A DNA stretch of 64,000 bases from Zeimonas sp050187175 (GTDB lineage Bacteria > Pseudomonadota > Gammaproteobacteria > Burkholderiales > Burkholderiaceae_E): positions 10,849 through 74,848 of the forward strand of contig JBFWXS010000023.1 in assembly GCA_050187175.1 (NCBI GenBank). Reading direction: 5' to 3'. Positions 25,119-33,681 of this stretch are shown here, piece by piece. The position numbers and the translations under genes were made by a program. The notes beneath the pieces were generated by a model. That model had not been told where the DNA came from, did not search any database, and was given only the letters and a program-made list of their open reading frames with translations. Numbering within the stretch: position 1 is the first letter of the stretch; every line of letters starts with the position of its first letter.

Positions 25119-26267
25119 TCAGACGGTGACCCAGGGGGCAGTCACGCCGGGAAACTCGATCATCCGATTCTGCTCGGGATCGCGGACGACGGCGATTTCC
25201 GGTTCCTGGCCCGCGCGGACGCGCTCGATCTGCTCGATCAGCATCTTGCGGAACAGCACGATGCCCTTGTCGGACGCGCCCAGCCGCTCGAGCGAGCGAT
25301 CGACGATCTCGCCCTGCGTCTCGAGCGCCGCGCGGTCCTGGCTATAGAACGATTCCAGGTTGTGATCGCCGTTCTCGTCGAATTCCTCGGGCAGGTAGGT
25401 GACCGTTTCGTGCTCGGACATAGGCGTGGCCTGCGGACCGGTCAGCGGCATCAGGCCGACCCAGAAGATGCGCGTGTGCGTATCGTCTATCGGCACGCGC
25501 CATTGCATGGTCTCGACCGGGCCGGCGGGCACGCGCAGCACGTTGGGAAAGATCATCGGCGGCCGGATCTCTTCCTCGGGATTGTCGCCGCCATAGACGA
25601 CGGTCTTGGCCACGCCCCATTCGCAGGGCGCCCAGTCGTAATGCTGAATGGGCCGATAGTAGTAATCGCCGAGATAAGTGGTGTCGAAGCCGTACACGCG
25701 CGAAAGATGTCCGTGCAGATAGTAGGTGTGCAGCGTATCGGCCGCGTTCTCCTGGATCTGCAGCCAGTTGCAGTTGTGCACCGGCAGGACGCGGATCTTG
25801 CGCGGCCTGTCGTCGCGGACCAGCACGTCCCAGCGCGGCAGCAGCGGCGCCTTGGCCGGCTCGGGTCCCATGTAGACGAACAGCAGGCCGCCCAGCGCGC
25901 GCACCGGATAGGCGCGCAGCTTGATCGACTTGTTGCCCTCGGCGCGCTCGAAAGGCCGGTCCAGGCATTCGCCGTTCACGCTGAATTTCCAGCCGTGATA
26001 GAAGCAGCGGATGCCGTCGGGCTCGACGAAGCCGTAATACAGCGAAGCGCGCCGATGGGCGCAGTGCTCGTCGATGCAGGCGTATCGGCCTTGCTGGTCG
26101 CGATAGACCACCAGGTCCTCGCCCAGGATGCGGACCCGCTTCTTGGGCCGCTTCGGCGTGAGATCGGCAACCGGACACAAGGGCTGCCAATAGCGGCGCA
26201 TCAACTCCCCACAGGGCGTGCCCGGGCCGATGCGCGTGACGAGCTCGTTCTGTTCCACTGAAAGCAT
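25119..26267 (-). CDS. Rieske oxygenase, phthalate 4,5-dioxygenase-like
   Basis: A 382-residue phthalate-dioxygenase-type oxygenase. It begins GPGTPCGELMRRYWQPLC. The Rieske ligands are Cys69, His71 (HCAHRRASL) and Cys88, His91 (CFYHGWKF). The mononuclear iron site is D177-x2-H180-x4-H185 in NAADTLHTYYLHGH. Enzymes of this group (phthalate, vanillate and carbazole types) work with a separate FMN/ferredoxin reductase, and none is encoded in this cluster. It is probably the first catabolic step of the operon. The start codon follows the hydrolase stop by 38 nt. Confidence 0.9.
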   Translation of the reverse strand: MLSVEQNELVTRIGPGTPCGELMRRYWQPLCPVADLTPKRPKKRVRILGEDLVVYRDQQGRYACIDEHCAHRRASLYYGFVEPDGIRCFYHGWKFSVNGECLDRPFERAEGNKSIKLRAYPVRALGGLLFVYMGPEPAKAPLLPRWDVLVRDDRPRKIRVLPVHNCNWLQIQENAADTLHTYYLHGHLSRVYGFDTTYLGDYYYRPIQHYDWAPCEWGVAKTVVYGGDNPEEEIRPPMIFPNVLRVPAGPVETMQWRVPIDDTHTRIFWVGLMPLTGPQATPMSEHETVTYLPEEFDENGDHNLESFYSQDRAALETQGEIVDRSLERLGASDKGIVLFRKMLIEQIERVRAGQEPEIAVVRDPEQNRMIEFPGVTAPWVTV

Positions 26268-26305
26268 GGTTCAACTCCGTCTGAAGTGGCGCGCCGCGGC
26301 GCCGC

Positions 26306-27190
26306 TCATGACGCCAGGGCCCGCGGCTGCGTACCGATCAGCTCGGTGACGAGCCGGGCCACGTCCTGCGGCCGGTCGGTCTGCACCTGATGTCCGGCGC
26401 GTTCGAACCAGTGGAATCTGACGTCGGGCAGCAGCGGCTGCAGCGCACGGCCGACTTCCGCCGGTGCCGATTGATCGTCCTCGCCCCACAGCATGATGCT
26501 GGGCAGCCGGCGCGTCAGTTCGGGCAAGGTATGGCGCATGTCGAAGTTCAGCTTCAGCAGCGGATCCGACTGCAGCCGGCGGTTGGACTGGATCGCGGCG
26601 TTGAAGCTCTCCAGCGCGCCGGGGCGGGAGATCGCCTCCATCCGCATGTCCAGCAGATCCTCGGTCACCAGTTCCTTGTTATAGACCAGGCCCTCGACGG
26701 TGCGGCGCATGCCCTCGCGCGTGCCGTCGAAGTTGAAGATCGCCGCTCGGGCGGGGTTCATCTTCACTTCGAGCCCCATGGCCTGTGCGATCGTATTGCT
26801 GGCGATCATCGCCAGCCGCTCGACGCGATCGGGGTGGAGCAGCGCGTACCTGGCCCCGACCCAGGCGCCCTGCGAATTGCCCAGCGCCGTGAAGCGGTCC
26901 AGGCAGAGCGCATCGGCGAAGGCTTCGAGATGGTCGACCCGGCTCTGCAGGCCGTACGGAGACGGTGCAAGCGGATCGGTGCGGCCGAAGCCGCCGATCG
27001 AATCGAGCGCGACTACCCTGAAGTCCGGTGCGAGCAGCCGCATCAGCGCGCCCATACCGGCGATCCCCGAGGCGCCGGCACCGCCGCCATGCAAGGCCAC
27101 AATGACCGGGCCATCACCGCCGGCTTCGGCGTAATGGGTCTTCACGCCTTGCGCCATGACGTAGCGCGAGCGAATAGCGGTGTCTGACAT
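26306..27190 (-). CDS. Alpha/beta hydrolase, meta-cleavage product hydrolase type
   Basis: A 294-residue MhpC/BphD-like hydrolase. The oxyanion region is VALHGGGAGASG, the nucleophile elbow GNSQGAW (Ser106), the acid lies in LWGEDDQSAP, and the catalytic histidine is in ERAGHQVQTDRP (His267). Such enzymes hydrolyse the C-C bond of ring-fission products. It is the promoter-proximal gene of the minus-strand aromatic operon. Start 27190 is preceded by GGGGGGCTGG. The divergent LysR gene and a dyad between them suggest inducer-dependent control. Confidence 0.87.
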   Translation of the reverse strand: MSDTAIRSRYVMAQGVKTHYAEAGGDGPVIVALHGGGAGASGIAGMGALMRLLAPDFRVVALDSIGGFGRTDPLAPSPYGLQSRVDHLEAFADALCLDRFTALGNSQGAWVGARYALLHPDRVERLAMIASNTIAQAMGLEVKMNPARAAIFNFDGTREGMRRTVEGLVYNKELVTEDLLDMRMEAISRPGALESFNAAIQSNRRLQSDPLLKLNFDMRHTLPELTRRLPSIMLWGEDDQSAPAEVGRALQPLLPDVRFHWFERAGHQVQTDRPQDVARLVTELIGTQPRALAS

Positions 27191-27245
27191 TTCCAGCCCC
27201 CCGGGCTCGGGCCGCGGGCTGCGGCGCCTCCTCTCGATGGGACGC

Positions 27246-27275
27246 AATATAAGCGCTCGATCCAATGCGATTCAA
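27246..27275 (-). promoter_or_regulatory. Putative sigma70 promoter of the aromatic operon
   Basis: On the minus strand TTGAAT (27270-27275), 18 nt, then TATATT (27246-27251), about 55 nt upstream of the hydrolase start. The -35 lies inside the LysR-type dyad. Confidence 0.5.
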
Positions 27276-27286
27276 TATAATCGCAT
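27265..27286. promoter_or_regulatory. Candidate LysR operator: perfect 8-bp dyad
   Basis: ATGCGATT-6 nt-AATCGCAT between the divergent hydrolase and LysR genes. A second small dyad, CGAAT-ATCG-ATTCG (27293-27306), directly abuts the LysR start. The placement over the -35 of the aromatic operon and over a plus-strand TATAAT (27276-27281) suits joint control of both units. Confidence 0.55.
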
Positions 27287-27306
27287 GCATAACGAATATC
27301 GATTCG

Positions 27307-28230
27307 ATGAATACTGACCACATCGACCTCGACCTGCTCCGTCATCTGATCGCGCTGGCGGAAGAGAAAAGCGTCTCCCGCGCCGCTAAGCGGCAGGGAC
27401 TGAGCCAGCCCGCCATGAGCCACGCGCTGGCCCGGCTGCGCCAGACCTTCGGCGATCCGCTGTTCGTGCGCCTCGGCGGCAGCCTGGAGCCCACGGTCCG
27501 CGCGCAAGAGCTTTATCCGGAAGCGCTGCGAATCATCGACAATGTGCGGCGCATGCTGCAGTCGCGCGCCGCCTTCGACCCGTCGACCGCGTCCGGCGAC
27601 ATCCTGATCACCGCAGCCGAGCACGTCGCCCATCGGCTCGGCCCGCGCCTGGCGGGCGCGCTCGCGTCCCAGGCCCCGGGCATGCGGCTGGAGCTCAGGC
27701 GATCGACACCGGAAATAGAGGACCGCTCGCTGGAAAAAGGCGAAGTCGACCTGCGGCTCGGCTGGATGCACGAACCGGGGCCGGCGGTTCGATCCAAGTT
27801 CCTGTACTCCGAGCAGGTCACCTGCCTGGTGCGGCGCGATCACCCGGCGGTGCGCAACCGGATCTCGATCAGCGAGTTCGTCCGGCTCGGCCACGTCCGG
27901 GCACGCCATTCCTCGGGAAGCTGGGCCAGCCGTTTCATAGACGACGCGATGCGACGGCGGAACAAGACGCTGAAGATCACCATGATCGTACCCAGCCACC
28001 TGACCATAGGCTGCATCGTGGCGGGCTCGGACCTGCTGGCGACACTGCCGGTCAGCATCGCCCGCACCCTCGCCGATCAGCTGCCGCTGGCGATGATCGC
28101 GCCGCCGTTCGAGATCCCGGCGCGGCGCGTCTGCATGTACTGGCACGAACGCGCCCACCGCGACCCGCGCCAGCTATGGCTGAGGCAGACGATCATGCGG
28201 GTTTCGCAGGAAGCGGCGAGCGACGCGTAG
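27307..28230 (+). CDS. LysR-family transcriptional regulator
   Basis: A 307-residue LTTR. The N-terminal winged helix-turn-helix (HLIALAEEKSVSRAAKRQGLSQPAMSHALARLRQTFGDPLFVR) is followed by an effector domain of NodD/NahR type (ITAAEHVAHRLGPRLAGAL, LRLGWMHEPGP). Start ATG 27307 gives the usual LysR N-terminus; the upstream in-frame ATG at 27265 lies in the operator dyad. Divergent orientation and the dyad suggest it activates the 27190-19311 aromatic operon in response to a substrate or intermediate. Confidence 0.9.
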   Translation: MNTDHIDLDLLRHLIALAEEKSVSRAAKRQGLSQPAMSHALARLRQTFGDPLFVRLGGSLEPTVRAQELYPEALRIIDNVRRMLQSRAAFDPSTASGDILITAAEHVAHRLGPRLAGALASQAPGMRLELRRSTPEIEDRSLEKGEVDLRLGWMHEPGPAVRSKFLYSEQVTCLVRRDHPAVRNRISISEFVRLGHVRARHSSGSWASRFIDDAMRRRNKTLKITMIVPSHLTIGCIVAGSDLLATLPVSIARTLADQLPLAMIAPPFEIPARRVCMYWHERAHRDPRQLWLRQTIMRVSQEAASDA

Positions 28231-28311
28231 CCAGCGCGGCCCCGAGGGTTCGCGCGCGCCCGCGCCGCACACGCGCACGCCCCCGCGTCCGCGCCGACAT
28301 CGAGCTCGCGA

Positions 28312-28722
28312 TCAGGCGCGCGGCCTCGATGTCAGGCGCCGGGCGTTGGCTAGGGCCTTTCTGTGCACGGGTACAAGCCCGGCCTGCGCTACGCGCAGCC
28401 ATGCCTGCGCCGCACCCGGCGGATGCCGCCATGCGCCCGTCCACGCCGACCACGCGGCGCCGGCCCACCACAGCCACAGGCGCTGCTGCAGCCTGACGCT
28501 CTCCTGGAACATGGCTGCCCAGGACTGCGCGAAGGCCACTGGCTTTTCCTGGACCATGCGAACGAATTCGCGCCTATCCTCGAGCGAGTAGGCCGGGCTG
28601 TTGAGCGCCATCCTGGCAAGCCTCAGCGAAGCCACCTGCGGAGCGGCGAGGCCGAGCTCACCGAGGCGCCGGGCGGCGGACAGGGCGGAAGAGGAACGTT
28701 TGCGAGCCATCGTGTTCGTCAT
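28312..28722 (-). CDS. Polyhydroxyalkanoate granule-associated phasin
   Basis: A 136-residue protein. The pattern LAAPQVASLRLARMAL, DRREFVRMVQEKPVAFAQSWAAM and a closing APVHRKA-type segment (VPVHRKALANARRL) matches the burkholderial PHA granule-associated phasin group. Phasins coat storage granules. The start at 28722 overlaps the hemerythrin-like gene stop (ATGA), but a second ATG four codons in (28710) is possible. No PHA synthase gene is in the window. Confidence 0.65.
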   Translation of the reverse strand: MTNTMARKRSSSALSAARRLGELGLAAPQVASLRLARMALNSPAYSLEDRREFVRMVQEKPVAFAQSWAAMFQESVRLQQRLWLWWAGAAWSAWTGAWRHPPGAAQAWLRVAQAGLVPVHRKALANARRLTSRPRA

Positions 28723-29372
28723 TCCCTTGGTGTGCGAGCCGCGCCGCCGCTGCGGCGTCTTTGCATCGACGCAGCGATCACGGCCAGCTCGTCATCGGAC
28801 AGCAAGCGCTCGGCCATCGGCAGCAGTTCGCCGTCCTCGCGCTCGCCGTGGCTTCGAAGGCGCTCGGCGAAGCGCTGTGCTGCCGACGCAAGCTCCGTGC
28901 TGGGTGTGCTGGGTGTGCTCGACGCGTTCAGCACGCTCGGCGTACCCGTCGCGCCCCGCTCCACCTGTTCCAGCTCGGCCCGCAGCCGGCGCCAGTCGGC
29001 CTCCAGCATCCGGTGCTCGCTGCGCAAGGCCTCGGTCATGTCCTTCAGGCACACGGCGTCGGAGCCTGCCATCGATTCGATCAGGGCGGGAAACAGATCC
29101 TCTTCCTCGTCCGCATGGTGCTGCGCGAGGACGTGGTCGAAGAAACGGATCAGGTCGGCGGCCTCGGCCGCAGCGGCCGCGGCAGTGGGACCGATAGCGG
29201 GGGCAACGGCGGCGGCATCCGCCGTTTGCGGCGAGCCGGCCTCGACCAGCCGAAGCAGGCGCGCGCAGCGCGCGTCGAGACGGCCGTGACAGGTCGACAG
29301 CTGGGCAAGCGGTGCGTCGAGTTCGCCGCCGGACTTGGACGGCGGCGCGGCGCCGGGCAGGCATGCGTCCAT
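28719..29372 (-). CDS. Hemerythrin-like HHE domain protein
   Basis: A ~217-residue four-helix HHE protein. The first ligand helix has LSTCHGRLDARCARLLRL, the next RFFDHVLAQHHADEEEDLFPAL, a third LRSEHRMLEADWRRLRAEL, and the last ERLRSHGEREDGELLPMAE. These histidine and acidic residues would bind a di-iron centre. Two low-complexity inserts interrupt it: an alanine run near residue 60 and a Ser/Thr/Pro run encoded by 9-nt repeats (28897-28923). Start 29372 has no strong ribosome site, and GTG 29414 is an alternative. It is coupled to the phasin gene. Confidence 0.72.
   Translation of the reverse strand: MDACLPGAAPPSKSGGELDAPLAQLSTCHGRLDARCARLLRLVEAGSPQTADAAAVAPAIGPTAAAAAAEAADLIRFFDHVLAQHHADEEEDLFPALIESMAGSDAVCLKDMTEALRSEHRMLEADWRRLRAELEQVERGATGTPSVLNASSTPSTPSTELASAAQRFAERLRSHGEREDGELLPMAERLLSDDELAVIAASMQRRRSGGAARTPRE
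28897..28923. repeat. 9-nt tandem repeat inside the hemerythrin-like gene
   Basis: GTGCTGGGT twice, then a partial third copy. On the minus strand it encodes the STPSTPSTE insert and keeps reading frame. Confidence 0.6.
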
Positions 29373-29438
29373 ATACCAATAATACGCCGCATGCGGGTAC
29401 CAGCGCGCCGGCACCGCACCTGCGCCTCTTCTCAGACC

Positions 29439-30194
29439 TTACCGCCGGATCGGGATCTGGCGCTGAATGGAGAATTGATCGTGCAGATACCAGGAACGTG
29501 CGATCTCGATCGTTTTCTCGTCCACATCCTTGTAATGCCGCTCTGTGAACAGCATGGGCGTGTCCTCAGAACACGCCAGCACCCGTGCGACCAATCGACC
29601 CGCCGGGCATGCGGCAATCCGCTCGCTTACCGAGCCGATCGTGCAACCCATGCGATCCAGCAGAACAAAGACGGTATTGAGCCGGAAATCCTCGCGAATC
29701 AATCGACTGCCGATATCCGACGGAAGCAGAATCGAGGTATAGGCTATCGCCTTGCCCTTGACGTTGCGGATCGCTTGCATGCGAAACGCCGTGGCCGCAC
29801 CGAGCAGATCAGCATCCTTCTTGGAAACGCGCTCTTCCTTGTAAGAAAGTACTTCAAGCGTCGCATGCTCGCCCAATGCAACGATATCCGCCAGGGTATC
29901 CATCATCCACGGTGGGTGGGCGTCAGGGCGATTGCTCACCACTACCGTTCCACGCCGTGGGCTGCGGCGAATGTAGCCGGCATCGGTTAGGCTCCTGAGA
30001 GCATGCCGTATCGTTACTCGGCTGGTCTTGTAGACCTCGCACAGTTCGGTCTCCGTCGGCAAATGCTCGCCAACACCATGCTTGCCGCTCAGGATCTTCT
30101 TCCTGAGCTTCTCGGAGATCTTCGCGTGCAACGGAACAAAGCGCCTTTGCGCCTCCTCTCTCGGCTTTCCAGGCATATCGATCGTGTTAGCCAC
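29439..30194 (-). CDS. GntR-family regulator (HutC/UTRA subfamily)
   Basis: A 251-residue repressor. The N-terminal winged helix is ISEKLRKKILSGKHGVGEHLPTETELCEVYKTSRVTIRHALRSLTDAGYIRR. The C-terminal UTRA ligand domain includes AIAYTSILLPSDIGSRL and MLFTERHYKDVDEKTIEIARSWYLHDQFSI. It is the last gene of the minus-strand unit that starts at 33669. The palindrome at 33682-33720 over that unit's promoter is the obvious operator candidate, making this an end-of-operon autorepressor. The ligand is probably a substrate or product of the hydrolase/TauD pathway. Confidence 0.88.
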   Translation of the reverse strand: MANTIDMPGKPREEAQRRFVPLHAKISEKLRKKILSGKHGVGEHLPTETELCEVYKTSRVTIRHALRSLTDAGYIRRSPRRGTVVVSNRPDAHPPWMMDTLADIVALGEHATLEVLSYKEERVSKKDADLLGAATAFRMQAIRNVKGKAIAYTSILLPSDIGSRLIREDFRLNTVFVLLDRMGCTIGSVSERIAACPAGRLVARVLACSEDTPMLFTERHYKDVDEKTIEIARSWYLHDQFSIQRQIPIRR

Positions 30195-30298
30195 TTCTTG
30201 CAGGTTGACAAGCCCAGATTCTCCATCACTCCACCCGCTATTGGAATAGACCCGCCGGGGGCGCCGCTCGGGAGGTTCGGACTCTGGACCCTTGACAA

Positions 30299-30748
30299 CT
30301 AGCTGCCGGCCGAGCTGAACCCCGTCTGCGCTTCAATCGCCGCAACGTCGGCCGGCCGTGCGAACGGCTGCGGAGGGGGCTCTCCGGGTATGCGAGGACG
30401 TCCGATGGACGCGAAGAACTCATGCAGCCCGTGGCCCGGGATGATCGTCCATGTGTACAGCAGGCTATCTACACCTTCGTTGATGAACGAATGGCGGACT
30501 CCCCGCCCCAGGAAGAAAGCGGTGCCAGGCGCCATATCATGTCGAACCCCGTCGACGACAGCCGTGCCGGTTCCCTCGAGGACATAGATGATCTCTTCCT
30601 GATCGACGTGAGAGTGTTCACGCACGAATCCACCTGGCGCTATGCTTTGTGTCCCCATGGAAGCGCTCGCGCTCCCCGTGTCCGGTGGCGTCAGATTGAT
30701 CGTCACGAAACCGTTCGCCGGCTGCGGCTGCCAGTAGGAACGTTCCAT
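30299..30748 (-). CDS. Cupin-domain protein
   Basis: A 149-residue single cupin. Motif 1 is GGFVREHSHVDQEEIIYVLEGTG, with His-x-His and a following glutamate. Motif 2 is PGTAFFLGRGVRHSFINEG, with the histidine ligand. Start 30748 has a strong GGAGGT site. It sits 10 nt after the TauD-like gene and 104 nt before gntR. It could be an oxygenase, isomerase or sensor protein; the family alone does not decide. Confidence 0.82.
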   Translation of the reverse strand: MERSYWQPQPANGFVTINLTPPDTGSASASMGTQSIAPGGFVREHSHVDQEEIIYVLEGTGTAVVDGVRHDMAPGTAFFLGRGVRHSFINEGVDSLLYTWTIIPGHGLHEFFASIGRPRIPGEPPPQPFARPADVAAIEAQTGFSSAGS

Positions 30749-30757
30749 GGCACCTCC

Positions 30758-31807
30758 CTAGTGATTCTGGATATTCGCTATCCGCGCGAAGTCGAAAATC
30801 GGGGGCTTCGGATTGAGCGTCCACTGGTCGTATGTGCGAAAAAGCCGCTCATACGGCTGCGGCCTATTCGAAAGTCCCGCAGTGAGCAACCACAGCCGCA
30901 GTAGATGCCGCTTTCTTTCCGGCTCCGGATAGTCTTCGTAGTCGGTACGTGAATGCAGAGCGACAAAGTTGTTGACGAACTGCATGTCTCCTCGTTCCAG
31001 CACCATATCGTATCGAAAAGCAGGGTCGCTGCAGATGCCGTCTATGACATCCAGCGCTTCGCGTTGGGTTTCCGTCAACCTCGGCAGCTCGGCAAAGCGC
31101 TGCGCAGACTCGATATATGTCCTGTTATACCGATTGAACATACGTCCGTCATGATCGCAGAACAGCGGCATCGGATAGTAGGGATCCTCGCCCTCCGGCT
31201 GTTCGTTGCGACGATCGAAGAAGAACGGTGCACGGCATACCTCCAGCAAGTCAGGCCGGTCCCGCGCAAGCTTGTTGAAGATTGAAACCGAGCTGATGAT
31301 GCTGCTTCTCCCACCTTCCTTGGCCGTCTGAAGGCAGAGCAGACCCACGAGGTCGCAGGAATCATTGTGAAACGGAAGATGCCGGGTCGTCTGATAGCCA
31401 CGAGTCGACATGTCCTTGGTCCAGTCCTTGTCCAGACTCCGAACATGCCCCAGGGCTTCTCCATACGCGTTCTGCGCGACGGCTCGCCCCAGATAGGTGC
31501 CTATTCCCCAGAAGATCGTCGCCGCTTCCTGTGGCGAATAACGATTGATATCAAGCCCGTGAACCAATGACAGGCCTCGCCCTGTCTCAAGCTCGGAAAG
31601 CAGCCGCTCAAGCTTGCCTGCAAGGCGCGGAAGCGGGAAATCCGCTCGCGTCAGTCCAGGAACCTGGGCCCCGCGGCGCTTGCTCTCGGATAGTGCCGAG
31701 TCGATCTCCGTCAGATCTTCCTCGGAAAGCCGAATGCGCCAGCTCTGGTCTCGTTCGAGATCGGCGACGGTCCATGCCGATGGAATCTCTCGATACTGGA
31801 TTTGCAT
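30758..31807 (-). CDS. TauD/TfdA-family Fe(II)/2-oxoglutarate-type dioxygenase (copy 1)
   Basis: A 349-residue protein. The HxD iron motif is FHNDSCD (His147, Asp149). The distal histidine is in FVALHSRTD (His285), followed by an arginine-rich RKRHLLRLW that would bind the 2-oxoglutarate carboxylate. FWGIGTYLGRAVAQNAYG and GYQTTRHLPFHND are shared with the copy at 59527. Start 31807 was chosen over 31936, whose extra residues overlap the upstream receptor gene. It is between the Bug receptor and cupin genes. It probably hydroxylates a carboxylate brought in by the receptor. Confidence 0.86.
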   Translation of the reverse strand: MQIQYREIPSAWTVADLERDQSWRIRLSEEDLTEIDSALSESKRRGAQVPGLTRADFPLPRLAGKLERLLSELETGRGLSLVHGLDINRYSPQEAATIFWGIGTYLGRAVAQNAYGEALGHVRSLDKDWTKDMSTRGYQTTRHLPFHNDSCDLVGLLCLQTAKEGGRSSIISSVSIFNKLARDRPDLLEVCRAPFFFDRRNEQPEGEDPYYPMPLFCDHDGRMFNRYNRTYIESAQRFAELPRLTETQREALDVIDGICSDPAFRYDMVLERGDMQFVNNFVALHSRTDYEDYPEPERKRHLLRLWLLTAGLSNRPQPYERLFRTYDQWTLNPKPPIFDFARIANIQNH

Positions 31808-31832
31808 CTCCACTACTCCGTACCTGGCTGCG

Positions 31833-32816
31833 CTATTCCGACCTTGCCCCGGATTTCTCGACAACCTTCGCCCAGCGGGCGATATCGGCGGCAACCACCT
31901 GACCGAGCTCCGCCGGCGTTCCACCGCTGGGTACAAGCCCCATCTCTCTGAGCTTTACGCGAACATCCGCCATATCGATCACTTTCAGGAATGCCGCATT
32001 GAGCCTCTCGATCACCGGGGCAGGCGTTCCCACTGGGGCGAATGCCGCCCACCAGGCATCGCTTTCATAGCCGGGTATACCGGACTCGTCGACCGTGGGA
32101 ATGTCCGACATGAAGGGGGCTCTGGCCTTTCCTGTCGTCGCAAGGGCGCGGAGTTTCCCTGCTTTGATGTGCTCCCCGACCGGGGGGACGTTGGAAACCA
32201 TGATCTGCACGCGTCCGTCCAATAGGTCAATGAGAGCCTGCCCGATTCCCTTGTACGGCACATGCAGGATGTCGGTATTGGTCATGCTCTTGAACAGCTC
32301 CATGCCCAGGTGTGCGTTGCTTCCATTCCCTGCGGAGGCATACGCCAAACGGCCCGGATTCTTTCTTGCGTACTCAACGAGCTCCGCTACGGAGCGCGCG
32401 GGCACCGAGGGATGCACGACGAGCACGTTGGTAACCGTTACCAGGTTCGCCACCGGCGCAAAGTCCTTTCCCGGGTGGTAGGGCAGCTTCGCATAAAGAC
32501 TCGCGACGATTGCATGAGTCGAATTGGTGCCGAAACCGATCGTGTAACCGTCAGGAACGGCCTTTGCCACCGCATTGGTGCCCAGCGTTCCTGCCGCGCC
32601 GGACAGATTCTCGATCAGAACCGGCTGGCCGAGAACGTCCGGCAACTTTTGAGCGATGAGCCGGGCGGCAATGTCGCCGCCCCCTCCGGGGGGATAAGGA
32701 ACCACCCATCGTATTGGCTTGCTTGGATACGTCTGGGCAACGGCCGCTCCGGAGACCGTGAACAGCAGAGTCGAGGCACAGATCCCGAGCAGACATCTAA
32801 GAGCGGAGAACGTCAT
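31833..32816 (-). CDS. Bug/TctC-family tripartite tricarboxylate receptor
   Basis: A 327-residue periplasmic binding protein with signal peptide (LLGICASTLLFTVSGAAVAQ). The mature start is YPSKPIRWVVPYPPGGGGD. AVPDGYTIGFGTNSTH, HVPYKGIGQALIDLLDGRVQ and PTVDESGIPGYESDAWW are family marks. It is the second gene of the GntR-controlled unit, 52 nt after the hydrolase. It likely binds the acid that the downstream TauD-like dioxygenase processes. No membrane partners are nearby. Confidence 0.9.
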   Translation of the reverse strand: MTFSALRCLLGICASTLLFTVSGAAVAQTYPSKPIRWVVPYPPGGGGDIAARLIAQKLPDVLGQPVLIENLSGAAGTLGTNAVAKAVPDGYTIGFGTNSTHAIVASLYAKLPYHPGKDFAPVANLVTVTNVLVVHPSVPARSVAELVEYARKNPGRLAYASAGNGSNAHLGMELFKSMTNTDILHVPYKGIGQALIDLLDGRVQIMVSNVPPVGEHIKAGKLRALATTGKARAPFMSDIPTVDESGIPGYESDAWWAAFAPVGTPAPVIERLNAAFLKVIDMADVRVKLREMGLVPSGGTPAELGQVVAADIARWAKVVEKSGARSE

Positions 32817-32868
32817 GGAGGCACCTCATTGGAGGACATGGCTGACGTGATGCGCGCAGAGCGCGGCA

Positions 32869-33669
32869 CTACGCGATCTTGTTCACCTTCAGAAACTCCT
32901 GGATATTTCTAAAGTACTGCCTTGGAACGGATCGAGGGCAGAAGTGCGCCCCCTGCGTCATGAGACTGAGCACCGATTTCGGAATCAGATGAGCCAGTTC
33001 GCGCGAGAAACGGGGGGGACATATCAGGTCGTCCAGCGCTGTGTTCACCAGCGTCGGCACCTGGATTCGATGGAGGTCGCGAGACCGATTGAAGCTCATC
33101 ACGGCTTCGATCTTGCTGGCGACGATTTCGACCGGAGGAAAGCGCGCGATAGTCGCCTCTTCAGCGGCCTCGATCGCGTGAATGTTCTCGTCGATATAGT
33201 CCTGCGAGTACTGAAACAGCGTGCCGCAACGCACGTAGTCAGCGACCCCTCGCTCCAGTGCCTGAAGCCTGACCTGAAACAAGCGTGTGAAATAGGGGTC
33301 CGGGCTCGCCCAGCTGGAACTCGCCACCAGGCTTAGAAGCCGTTTCGGCTTCTCCAGAGCGATGACCTGACCGATGGCTCCCCCAGTCGAGTGTCCGACC
33401 AGATGGGCTCTTTCGATACCGAGCCCATCGAGTACGGCGAGCGCGTCTTCCGCCATTTGCTCAACTGAATAGCGGATACGCGACATCGTGCTTCTGCCGG
33501 CACCACGGTGGTCGTAGGTGATCACGCGATAGCTTCCAGCCAGCAAGGGGATCTGCTCGGTCCAGAATGAAGCGTTTCCGCCCAGGCCAGGCACGAGGAG
33601 AATCGATTCTCCATCGCCTGTTACCTCGCAGGCAATCTCCGCTCCGTCGTACACCTTGATCGTGGTCAT
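32869..33669 (-). CDS. Alpha/beta hydrolase, 3-oxoadipate enol-lactonase (PcaD)-like
   Basis: A 266-residue hydrolase. The oxyanion segment is ILLVPGLGGNASFW, followed by YDHRGAGRS, the nucleophile elbow GHSTGG (Ser94), an acid in NTALDDLICPP and a histidine in QGAHFCPRS. This layout is shared by enol-lactonases and carboxylesterases. Start 33669 (MTTIKVYDG) lacks a good ribosome site. The upstream in-frame ATG at 33735 would be translated from the promoter/operator region and is rejected. It is the first gene of the GntR-controlled unit. Confidence 0.83.
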   Translation of the reverse strand: MTTIKVYDGAEIACEVTGDGESILLVPGLGGNASFWTEQIPLLAGSYRVITYDHRGAGRSTMSRIRYSVEQMAEDALAVLDGLGIERAHLVGHSTGGAIGQVIALEKPKRLLSLVASSSWASPDPYFTRLFQVRLQALERGVADYVRCGTLFQYSQDYIDENIHAIEAAEEATIARFPPVEIVASKIEAVMSFNRSRDLHRIQVPTLVNTALDDLICPPRFSRELAHLIPKSVLSLMTQGAHFCPRSVPRQYFRNIQEFLKVNKIA

Positions 33670-33681
33670 TTTGGTTGATTT

